A DNA stretch of 64,000 bases, from positions 2,418,001 through 2,482,000 of the forward strand of contig NZ_SISG01000001.1 in assembly GCF_004310685.1 (NCBI RefSeq), read 5' to 3'. Numbering within the stretch: the stretch's first letter is position 1; every line of letters starts with the position of its first letter. The position numbers and the translations under genes are program-made. Positions 23,546-31,800 of the stretch are shown piece by piece. This DNA comes from Glaciihabitans arcticus (lineage in GTDB: Bacteria > Actinomycetota > Actinomycetes > Actinomycetales > Microbacteriaceae). The notes beneath the pieces were generated by a model. The model worked only from the letters and a program-made list of their open reading frames with translations. It was not told where the DNA came from and ran no database searches.

Positions 23546-25849
23546 GTGACCCCCTCTCGTGCAGCAGCTGACACCGTCGCGAACGCGGCAGCCACCCCCG
23601 ACAAGGAGCAGCCGTACGGCGCCCTCGGGCTGAAGGAGGACGAGTACCTCAGCATCCGCGAGATCCTCGGACGCCGCCCCACGAGCGGTGAGCTTGCCAT
23701 GTATTCGGTCATGTGGAGCGAGCACTGCTCCTACAAGTCGAGCAAGAACTACCTGCGCCAGTTCGGCCAGAAGGTCAGCCCCGCCATGAAGAAGAACCTC
23801 ATGGTCGGCATGGGCGAGAACGCGGGCGTCGTCGACGTCGGCGAGGGCTGGGCCGTCACCTTCAAGATTGAGAGCCACAACCACCCCAGCTTCATCGAGC
23901 CCTTCCAGGGTGCGGCAACCGGCGTCGGCGGCATCGTGCGCGACATCATCTCCATGGGTGCACGCCCGGTTGCCGTGATGGATGCCCTGCGCTTCGGTGC
24001 CATCGACCACCCCGACACGGCTCGCGTTGTGCACGGCGTCGTCAGCGGGATCAGCAGCTACGGCAACAGCCTCGGCCTGCCCAACATCGGCGGAGAGACC
24101 TACTTCGATCCCGTGTACCAGGCCAACCCGCTCGTGAACGCGCTCGCCGTGGGAGTCCTGCGCCACGAGGACCTGCACCTGGCCAACGCGCGTGGTGTGG
24201 GCAACAAGGTTGTGCTGTTCGGCGCGCGCACCGGCGCTGACGGCATCGGCGGGGCATCCATTCTCGCTTCGGACACGTTCGCAGAGGGCGGCCCGACCAA
24301 GCGCCCCGCGGTGCAGGTAGGCGACCCGTTCGCCGAGAAGGTGCTCATCGAGTGCTGTCTCGAACTGTTCCAGCAGGGTCTCGTCGAGGGAATCCAGGAC
24401 CTCGGGGCGGCGGGCATCTCCTGCGCGACCTCCGAGCTCGCGTCCAACGGTGACGGCGGCATGTTCATCGAGCTCGAGAACGTGCTGTTGCGCGACCCGT
24501 CGATGACCGCGGAAGAGATTCTGATGTCGGAGAGCCAGGAGCGCATGATGGCGATCGTGACGCCCGAGAAGCTCGAGGGGTTCCTCGCCGTCGTGCAGAA
24601 ATGGGACGTCGAGACCTCGGTTCTCGGCGAGGTCACCGACACCGGACGCCTCGTCATCAACTGGCACGGCGAGGAGATCGTCAACGTGCTCCCCCGCACC
24701 GTCGCGGTCGACGGCCCCGTGTACGACCGCCCCGTCGCCTACCCGACATGGATCGACGCGCTGCAGGCCGACACCGCCTCTGTTTTGGATCGCCCGACCG
24801 CTCCGGCCGATGTGCTCGAGCAGGTGCTGCGCGTTCTCGCGTCGCCGAACCTGTCGGACAAGAGCTGGATCACCAACCAGTACGACCGCTACGTCATGGG
24901 CAACACCGCGCTCTCCTTCCCGGATGACGGTGGCATGGTGCGCATCGACGAGACCAGCGGCCTCGGCTTCGCGGTCGCGACCGACGCGAATGGCCGCTAC
25001 TGCCAGCTCGACCCCGCGCAGGGTGCCCGCCTGGCCCTCGCCGAGGCGTTCCGCAACGTCGCCGTCACGGGCGCGACCCCGGTCGCCGTGTCCGACTGCC
25101 TGAACTTCGGCAGCCCGGAGAACCCCGAGGTCATGTGGCAGTTCTCGAAGACCGTCGAGGCTCTCTCCGACGCGTGCCTCGAGCTCGAGATCCCGGTCAC
25201 CGGCGGCAACGTGTCGTTCTACAACCAGACCGGCGACGTGCCGATCCACCCGACCCCCGTGATCGCCGTGCTCGGCGTGATCCAGGATGTCGCGAAGCGC
25301 ATCCCGAGCGGCTGGCAGGACGAGGGCAACAACATCTACCTGCTGGGCACCACGAAGCTCGAGCTGGACGGCTCGGCCTGGGCCGGCACCATCCACGACC
25401 ACCTCGGCGGCCTGCCGCCCACGGTCGACCTTGCCGCTGAGCAGACCCTGGCGTCGCTCATCGCGGCCGGCGGCGACCAGAGCCTCATCGCCTCCGCTCA
25501 CGACCTCGCCGACGGTGGCCTCATCCAGGCCCTCACCGAGTCGGTACTGCGCTTCGGTGTCGGCGCGCGGGTCTGGCTGGGCGAGATCACCGAGCGTGAC
25601 GGCGTCGATGTCGCCACGGCCCTCTTCTCGGAGTCGACCGGTCGCGTGATCGTGTCGGTGCCGCGTGAGGATGACGTTCGCTTCCAGGGCCTCTGCGAGG
25701 GCCGCGGGTACCCCGTGCTGCGCATCGGCGTGACCGACGCCGGCGGCGCCCTCGAGGTGCAGGACCAGTTCACGCTCTCCGTCGACGAGCTGCAGGAGGC
25801 CCACCGCGGCACCCTGCCTGCGCACTTCGGCGCGGTCGTCGGGGCCTAG
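23546..25849 (+). CDS. purL: Phosphoribosylformylglycinamidine synthase subunit PurL
   Basis: PurL is the ATP-dependent synthetase subunit of FGAM synthase, partner of PurS and PurQ. The 767-residue length is that of the small, three-subunit form. Motifs include [35 protein letters not shown] (catalytic His and ATP loop), [14 protein letters not shown]-like [30 protein letters not shown] and [10 protein letters not shown]. The GTG start follows AGGAG by 4 nt. The gene stands alone, divergent from mscS and followed by a repeat region with a strong hairpin. Confidence 0.97.
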   Translation: MTPSRAAADTVANAAATPDKEQPYGALGLKEDEYLSIREILGRRPTSGELAMYSVMWSEHCSYKSSKNYLRQFGQKVSPAMKKNLMVGMGENAGVVDVGEGWAVTFKIESHNHPSFIEPFQGAATGVGGIVRDIISMGARPVAVMDALRFGAIDHPDTARVVHGVVSGISSYGNSLGLPNIGGETYFDPVYQANPLVNALAVGVLRHEDLHLANARGVGNKVVLFGARTGADGIGGASILASDTFAEGGPTKRPAVQVGDPFAEKVLIECCLELFQQGLVEGIQDLGAAGISCATSELASNGDGGMFIELENVLLRDPSMTAEEILMSESQERMMAIVTPEKLEGFLAVVQKWDVETSVLGEVTDTGRLVINWHGEEIVNVLPRTVAVDGPVYDRPVAYPTWIDALQADTASVLDRPTAPADVLEQVLRVLASPNLSDKSWITNQYDRYVMGNTALSFPDDGGMVRIDETSGLGFAVATDANGRYCQLDPAQGARLALAEAFRNVAVTGATPVAVSDCLNFGSPENPEVMWQFSKTVEALSDACLELEIPVTGGNVSFYNQTGDVPIHPTPVIAVLGVIQDVAKRIPSGWQDEGNNIYLLGTTKLELDGSAWAGTIHDHLGGLPPTVDLAAEQTLASLIAAGGDQSLIASAHDLADGGLIQALTESVLRFGVGARVWLGEITERDGVDVATALFSESTGRVIVSVPREDDVRFQGLCEGRGYPVLRIGVTDAGGALEVQDQFTLSVDELQEAHRGTLPAHFGAVVGA

Positions 25850-26060
25850 GGATCTCGACACGCTCGATCACCGGCTGGGCGCAACTCGGTTTCGATACGC
25901 GTGCTCCTTCGTCGCGCGCTACTCAACCAGCTGGCGCCGCCGACTGGCCTCCGCGATCTCCGTATCCCAACTGCTGCTTAGGTAAGGCGGAGTTGGGATA
26001 CGGATTTGGAGGTTGCCTGCTACGGTGAGCCTGATCTCGGCGGGCTCGATCACCGGCGGT
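25850..26060. repeat. Intergenic repeat-like sequence downstream of purL
   Basis: The stretch carries phrases such as ATCTCGACACGCTCGATCACC and TTTCGATACGCGTGCTCC then GCGCGCTACTCAACCAGC. I recognise these as typical of dispersed intergenic repeats of Microbacteriaceae genomes (from memory, not searched). CTCGATCACCGGC recurs within it near 25863 and 26046. No gene is supported here. Confidence 0.5.
25959..26004. terminator. Strong hairpin, possible purL terminator
   Basis: A perfect 14-bp stem, TCCGTATCCCAACT (25959-25972) with AGTTGGGATACGGA (25991-26004), and an 18-nt loop, followed by TTT. It lies between convergent purL and an SDR gene. It is less GC-rich than the other terminators here and may instead belong to the repeat element. 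Confidence 0.5.
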
Positions 26061-26075
26061 CGAGCGAAGCCGCGA

Positions 26076-26999
26076 TCAGCTCCGCACGGCGAACGGAACG
26101 CCCGACCAGTCCTCCGCGAGCTTCCAGAGGTGCTGCCCGAACTCGGGTGAGGCGCTCGATGCGACGGGACGCGCGAGCTCCGGGCGGCCGCGGGTGAGGA
26201 ACTGCGGCCCGACGAACTCGCCGCCGACGATCTCCGGGTCGATGGCCGCACGGACCGTGGACGCCGCACCGCGATTCTTGCCCTGCGAGCCGAGCATCAG
26301 GGCGTTGCCCACGCGGGACACGGTCGGAGGCTCGGACACTCCCGGACGGAACGGCGTGAGGCCGTCGATCGCGTAGCCGGGATGCGCGAGGGTTGCGGCA
26401 ACCGACAGCCCGGCCGAGCGCACGCGGCGGTCCAGCTCGAGGATGAACCCCTGCACGGCATGCTTCGAGAACGCATACGCCCGGAAGAAGTCGAAGTGCC
26501 GCTCGCTCTGCAGGTCGTCAGGGTCGAGCGGCACGAGCGAGGTCGAGATGCTGCCGAGGCCGACGACGCGGCTCTCAGGGTGCCGGGTCAGCGCCGGCCA
26601 GGCGAGCGCGGTCAGCGCGAAGTGCCCGAGGAAGTTGGTGCCGAACATCAGCTCGTGACCGTCGGCGGTGACCTGTCGCGTGGAGTCGCCGGCGGTCAGC
26701 CCCGCGTTGAGGATCAGCCCGTCCAGGCGCTCGAAGCCCACGAGCTCAGCCCCCGCGGTGCGCACCGAGTCCAGCGATGCCAGGTCGAGCTCGAGCAGGT
26801 CGACGGATGCCCCGGCCACCTGCCCACGGATCGATCGGGCCGCGACATCCGCTCGCTCCAGGCTGCGCGAGGCGAGCACAACGCGCGCGCCCGCTCGGGC
26901 GAGCTGCTCGGCGGTGAAATAGCCAAGGCCGGCGTTGCCGCCCGTGATGACGAAGGTCTTGCCGATTTGGGATGGGAGAGCTGCGGGGGTCCAGGTCAT
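26076..26999 (-). CDS. SDR family oxidoreductase (retinol dehydrogenase-like)
   Basis: The 307-residue protein has the classical cofactor motif TGGNAGLG (residues 19-26), ASRSLERA suggesting NADP binding, LILNAGL, and the catalytic pair in YAFSK. Long SDRs of this type resemble retinol or protochlorophyllide reductase-like enzymes, but in bacteria the substrate is generally unknown. TACGCT lies 6 nt before the ATG (leaderless). It lies just downstream of chorismate mutase on the same strand but has its own promoter. Confidence 0.9.
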   Translation of the reverse strand: MTWTPAALPSQIGKTFVITGGNAGLGYFTAEQLARAGARVVLASRSLERADVAARSIRGQVAGASVDLLELDLASLDSVRTAGAELVGFERLDGLILNAGLTAGDSTRQVTADGHELMFGTNFLGHFALTALAWPALTRHPESRVVGLGSISTSLVPLDPDDLQSERHFDFFRAYAFSKHAVQGFILELDRRVRSAGLSVAATLAHPGYAIDGLTPFRPGVSEPPTVSRVGNALMLGSQGKNRGAASTVRAAIDPEIVGGEFVGPQFLTRGRPELARPVASSASPEFGQHLWKLAEDWSGVPFAVRS

Positions 27000-27005
27000 C
27001 CCTCG

Positions 27006-27011
27006 AGCGTA
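27006..27011 (-). promoter_or_regulatory. -10 element of a leaderless SDR promoter
   Basis: Minus strand TACGCT, 6 nt before the ATG at 26999; lies in the 16-nt gap after the chorismate mutase stop. Confidence 0.5.
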
Positions 27012-27015
27012 GGCG

Positions 27016-27351
27016 TTATGCCTTGGAGATCGGCTCTGAGCGGGAGATCGGCACCGAACCGGTCGACGCGATCTGCTCGTGGTGGTGGATGACCTCGGCG
27101 ACGATGAAGTTCAGGAACTTCTCCGCGAAGGCCGGGTCGAGGTGTGACTCCTCGGCGAGCGCGCGGAGGCGGGCGATCTGCACCTTCTCACGGTCGGGGT
27201 CCGACGCGGGCAGGCCGGTCGAGGCCTTCAGGCGCCCGACCGACTGGGTGAACTTGAAGCGTTCGGCGAGCAGGTGAACGAGGGCGGCGTCGATGTTGTC
27301 GATGCTCTGACGGAGGCTGCTGAGGTCGGCGGACCACTCGGAATCAGTCAT
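27016..27351 (-). CDS. Chorismate mutase, AroQ class
   Basis: The 111-residue all-helical product has SLRQSIDNIDAALVHLLAER, FKFTQSVGRLKA, DPDREKVQIARLRALAEE and FIVAEVIHHHEQI, the order of charged active-site residues in AroQ enzymes that turn chorismate into prephenate for Phe/Tyr synthesis. It is a stand-alone domain, as is usual in actinobacteria. TAGGTT is 6 nt before the ATG, suggesting a leaderless mRNA. The C-terminal 15 residues are polar and variable. Confidence 0.9.
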   Translation of the reverse strand: MTDSEWSADLSSLRQSIDNIDAALVHLLAERFKFTQSVGRLKASTGLPASDPDREKVQIARLRALAEESHLDPAFAEKFLNFIVAEVIHHHEQIASTGSVPISRSEPISKA

Positions 27352-27357
27352 GGAACA

Positions 27358-27363
27358 AACCTA
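27358..27363 (-). promoter_or_regulatory. -10 element of a leaderless chorismate mutase promoter
   Basis: Minus strand TAGGTT, 6 nt before the ATG at 27351; it overlaps the stop codon of the upstream GNAT gene. Confidence 0.5.
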
Positions 27364-27999
27364 GCGGGATGCCAGCGCCACCGGCGCTCCCGCAAAAACG
27401 TCGAGACGGGCTTCGAGGCCCGCCTTCACCTCCGGCCAGTCGTCGATGATGACCGAGTACACCGCGGTGTCGCGCCAGCTGCCGTCGGCTCGTGGGCGAT
27501 CACGGCGCAGGGTGCCCTCGAACGTCGCGCCGAGACGCAGGATCGCCTTGCGGGAACGCTCGTTGCGGGCATCCGCCTGGATCTTCACACGACCGATGCC
27601 GCTGTCGAAAGCGTGGCCGAGCATCAGCAGCTTGGCCTCGGGGTTCACGGCGGTGCCCCACACGCGCGGGTCCCACGCGGTCCAGCCGATGTGCGCCGCC
27701 TCGTTGGGCAGGTCGTACTCGCCGAGCGTCGACGTGCCGACCAGGCGACCGTCGTGCTCGCCACCCTTGAGCCGCACGGCGAGAACGTCGCTCGTGTTCC
27801 ACATGTACGCGGTCTCCGCCCAGGCGGCGAACTCCTCGGCCGTCGCCCGAAGGCCGGCAGGACCTCCGCCGTACCCTCCCGCGAACACCTCCGGCCTGCC
27901 GATCGCCTCGAACAGGGCGGGCAGGTCGTCGCGGGTGAGCGGTGAGATCCGGATGTAGCGGCCCTCGAGCTGAGCAGGTGCGGGGCGTTGTGCGGTCAT
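27361..27999 (-). CDS. GNAT family N-acetyltransferase (RimJ/RimL-like)
   Basis: The 212-residue product opens LEGRYIRISPLTRDDLPALF, then shows GTSTLGEYDLPNEAAHIGW, KLLMLGHAFDSGIGRVKI, DARNERSRKAILRLGA and FEGTLRRDRPRADGSWRDT, then VYSVIIDDWPEVKAGLEARL. This is the GNAT_3 (RimJ/RimL) pattern used on protein N-termini, aminoglycosides or small amines; the substrate is unknown. GACAAT lies 6 nt before the ATG, a weak leaderless -10. Confidence 0.9.
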   Translation of the reverse strand: MTAQRPAPAQLEGRYIRISPLTRDDLPALFEAIGRPEVFAGGYGGGPAGLRATAEEFAAWAETAYMWNTSDVLAVRLKGGEHDGRLVGTSTLGEYDLPNEAAHIGWTAWDPRVWGTAVNPEAKLLMLGHAFDSGIGRVKIQADARNERSRKAILRLGATFEGTLRRDRPRADGSWRDTAVYSVIIDDWPEVKAGLEARLDVFAGAPVALASR

Positions 28000-28109
28000 G
28001 AAGTCATTGTCCCAGCCGAATTACCCAGTTGAGCGCGCTGTTACTCAGATTGCCCGGGATGCGCTGCTCAGTTGTGGCCGGAGCCCTGTTCGCAGCGGAA
28101 TCCGACTCC

Positions 28110-28115
28110 TACGGT
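28110..28115 (+). promoter_or_regulatory. -10 element of a leaderless promoter
   Basis: TACGGT, 7 nt before the ATG at 28123. Confidence 0.4.
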
Positions 28116-28122
28116 CGGAGTC

Positions 28123-28797
28123 ATGACAACAATCCTCGTGGGAAACCCCACCCCCTCCACCGCCCCCGTGCCGAGCCTGCGCTCCGCCATCCGCCGCATC
28201 ATCGGCTCCTTCCTCGCCTTCTTTGCGTTCCCGGTCAGCTTCGTGCTGCTCTGCGCGGTCGGTGTCAGCACCGCCAACCTGGGCGGTTCCTGCGCCTCCG
28301 GCGGTCCGTACCAGATCGCCGTCGAGTGCCCCGAGACCGACGGTCCCTTCGTGGCCGCGGCCGTCATCCTCATCTTCGTCGCCATCTTCGGCTACGCCCT
28401 CGCCGGCGGGTTTGGCGTCTCCCTGCTGCCCGTCGGCTGGCTCGTGCTGTTCGGCGGCTTCGGCGCGTTGTTCATCGTCGGGTTCTTCGCGATGGGACTC
28501 AGCTCGGGCATCATCGTCGGCCCGGTGTTCCTGCTGATGGCCATTGTGCCGATCGGATTTATGCTGCTCGCCGCACCGCGCGCGCTGTTCCTCGGCAAGG
28601 TGCGCGCATCCGGCGCCCAGTATTACGAAAACGAGAAGACCTACAACTCGCTGCTGCTCATCAACCCGGCGAAGGCCGCATCGCTCGTGAAGCCGCGTGC
28701 CCTCGATTGGGCGCTCAGCCTCGGTGTCGCGGCAGTCGCCATGACGAGCGGTGTGTTCGCAGCACTTGCCATCGTCGCCGCCGTCCACGCAGGCTGA
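28123..28797 (+). CDS. Multi-pass membrane protein of unknown function
   Basis: The 224-residue product has five or so hydrophobic segments: about residues 24-47, 66-90, 93-113, 116-138 and a C-terminal LGVAAVAMTSGVFAALAIVA. A short exported loop between the first two contains two cysteines (GGSCASGGPYQIAVECPE) that could form a disulfide. I recognise no family. It forms its own transcription unit ending in a strong bidirectional terminator. Confidence 0.8.
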   Translation: MTTILVGNPTPSTAPVPSLRSAIRRIIGSFLAFFAFPVSFVLLCAVGVSTANLGGSCASGGPYQIAVECPETDGPFVAAAVILIFVAIFGYALAGGFGVSLLPVGWLVLFGGFGALFIVGFFAMGLSSGIIVGPVFLLMAIVPIGFMLLAAPRALFLGKVRASGAQYYENEKTYNSLLLINPAKAASLVKPRALDWALSLGVAAVAMTSGVFAALAIVAAVHAG

Positions 28798-28814
28798 AGA
28801 CGACAGTTAACGAC

Positions 28815-28846
28815 AGCGGGGCGACGGCTTTCGCCATCGCCCCGCT
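28815..28846. terminator. Bidirectional transcription terminator
   Basis: A perfect 10-bp stem, AGCGGGGCGA (28815-28824) with TCGCCCCGCT (28837-28846), around a 12-nt loop, between convergent genes ending at 28797 and 28859. Confidence 0.85.
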
Positions 28847-28858
28847 GCGCTATGGGTT

Positions 28859-31800
28859 CTACTTGACCTTCGAGGTCTTCTTGCTGGTCGCGGTCTTCGA
28901 CGTGTAGCCGACCTTCGAGCCCTTCACCTTGACGGTGATGGTCTTTCCGCGGTCCGCTGCCTTCAGCACGTACGACTTGCTGATGGCACCATCGATAGCG
29001 ACACCGTTGCGGTACCACTGCACCGACAGAGATACCGGTGAAGGCTTCCAGGTGCCCGGGGTCACAACCAGCTTCTTGCCGACCGCAGCCTTGCCGGAGA
29101 TGCGGGGCGTGGGAGTCGCGGTGAGCACCTTGCCCACAACGACCGGTTCGCTCGCAACACTGACGGGGGTGAAGCCCGTCGCGGTGCCGGTGACGAGCAC
29201 GGTGATCGCCTTGCCCGCGTCCGACTTGGTCGTCGTGTACGTCGCCTTGCTCGCACCCGAGATGGATGCCCCGTTGCGCAGCCAGCGGTAGGTGAGCTTC
29301 GACGCGACCGGCGTCCAGGCACCCACCGTTGCCGTGAGCTTCACTCCGACCGCATTGCGACCCGTGATGACCGGCACCGTGGTGTCGAAGGTTCCCGCGA
29401 CGACCGTGACGCTCGTGCTCGTGAGAGCAACGGCGGGGAGGTCGTCATGGCTTCCGGTGACCGTCACGGTGATCGTCTTGCCGAAGTCGGCCGGGGTGAG
29501 CGCGTACTCAGCCTCGGTCGCACCCGCGATGGCCACGCCGGAGCGCTTCCACTGGAAGGCGAGCTCGACATCGGCCGGAGCCCAGGTGCCGGCGACCGCG
29601 GTGAGCGTCTCGCCGACGGCAGGGGTGCCCTCGATCGTCGGCGTCGCACCGGTGATGACCGGGTCGGGGTTGATCGTCACGGGGATCCGCACGGTCGTGC
29701 CCGACTCGTTCGCCACAAGGACGAGGGTGGATGCGGCAGGCAGGTCACGGGGAACCGTGAAGATCGCCGTAGCCGAGCCGAGGGCGGAGACCTTCGACTT
29801 GATCGGCTTCGCGTCGCTGCCTTCGAAGTATGCGCTCACCGTGGTGTTCAGCGGGCTGCCGAGCGAGGTGAGGTTGAGCTTCGAGAGGAGCACGGCACCG
29901 CTGAAGCCGGAGTCGAGCGCCTCGGTGGGTGCGCCCATTACGGCGACTCCGCGGCGATCGAACGAGGGGCTGAGCGGGCTGTTATCGGTGATGAAGTCGA
30001 TCCAGGCGTCGCGGTCGACGAGACCGGAATCCTTCTTGGCCGTGCTCGACTTGAACACGTGGAAGTTGTCGCCACCCTCGAGGAGGAAGCTGACGGTTCC
30101 GATGCGGTAGCCGCGCGTCGGGTCGATGGGCTTGTCGTCAACCGTGATGCTTGTGATGCGGCTTCCCTCGGGGAGGGTCGCGTCGTAGGTGTAGTTCACG
30201 TTGTCCGAGAGCCCGAGTGCCAGGTACGGGCGCGAGGGAACTGCACCCGCGGTCGTACGCTGCCACTGCTGCTCGAGGAGTGTCTTGAACTGCGCACCGG
30301 TGAGGGTCGTCGTCCACAGGTTGTTGGCGAACGGGAGAACCGCGTTGGCCTGGCTGTAGGTGACGTTGCCCGCGAAGAGCTCGGCACGGAGACCGCCGGG
30401 GTTGACGACTCCGATCTCGGCTCCACCCAGGCGCTCATCGGCGAGGGTCTCGACGAAGGAGTCCGCGACGAGGTTGCCCAGTGCGGACTCGCTCGCACGG
30501 TCATCCCGAGCGGTTCCGATATAGGCGCTCGTGATGTCCTTCGCAATGGTGCCGACCGAGACGTTGCCGATCTGGGCCGCTGCGGCAAGCGCTGCGGTGA
30601 CGATCGTCTTGACCTGGGCGACGCGGGGATAGGTGCTGACGAGCAGGTCGTCTGCGGTGGTGATGCGTGCCACGTTGCGGGCGGTGTAGTCCACAACGTC
30701 GTCGGTCGCGTTGTCGTAGGTGAGCACGATCTGGCCGACGTTCTCGCCGTAGCTGCCCGTCTGCAGTACGGGGCGCGTGACGCCCGCCGCCGCTCCGGGA
30801 ACCTGGGCGTTCCAGACGTACTGCTTGTGCGTGTGACCGGTGAAGATCGCGTCGACGTCGGCGGTCGTGTTCTTCACGATCTCCGCGAAGGCGCTGTCGG
30901 TGAGTGCCAGTTCCTGCTCGAGGGTCGCGCCATCCGGCGTGCCGGCTCCCGCGCCCTCGTGGTACTCGGCGATGAAGACGTCGGCGAGGTCGCGCGCCTT
31001 CAGGTCGGTGACGACGCGGTTGACGGCGACCACGGGGTCACCGAACTCGAGTGTGGAGATTCCTCCGGGCGAGACGAGCGAGGGGGTCTCCTCGGTGACT
31101 GCTCCGATGACCGCGACGCGTACGCCGTCGATCTCGAAGATGTCGTACGCGTCCAGCGCCGGTGTCGTGGTGCCCGCGAGGTACACGTTCGCACCCAGGT
31201 AGCTCCAGTCGGCCGCGCTGTCCACACGACCGGTGAGGTCGCTGAAGCCCTGGTCGAACTCGTGATTGCCGACCGCGGACGAGTCAAGCTCGAGTGCGTT
31301 GAGCACGTCGATCGTCGGCTGGTCCTTCTGCGACGACGAGGCGAAGAGCGACGCTCCGATGTTGTCACCGTCGGACAGGAACAGGGTGTTGTCGTCCCCG
31401 CCCTCGGCACGCAGCTTCTCCACCGTTCCCGCGAACTTGATCGTGTTCGCATCGATACGACCGTGGAAGTCGTTGATGTTGAGCAGGTTGATGTCGACGG
31501 TTGCCGGCTCGGTCTCGGCGAGCGCGAGCCCGGCGACGATCGGGTCGTGGTCAGACGAACGGTAGGCGTCCGGTGCGTAGAAGTTCAGCGCGTTGTAGTT
31601 GTAGCGGCTGTACTCGAGGGCGATCGACTCGACGGAGTTGATGTTCCAGATGTCGACGCCGGTCACCGACTCGTTCGCGGCACCCGATGCGAAGATGTGG
31701 TCCAGCGAACCGCTTGCGCCGTCGAACGAGTAGGTCTCCTTGCCGGTCGTGGCGCCGAGGTCAACGAATCCTGCACCGAGGATGACGTCGATCGGGTCTT

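Noticed and set aside
22832-25861. Minus-strand open frame of about 1000 codons across purL
   Set aside because: It is antisense to an unmistakable purL and its composition is that of a GC-rich shadow frame; only its end overlaps the true mscS gene, in the wrong frame.
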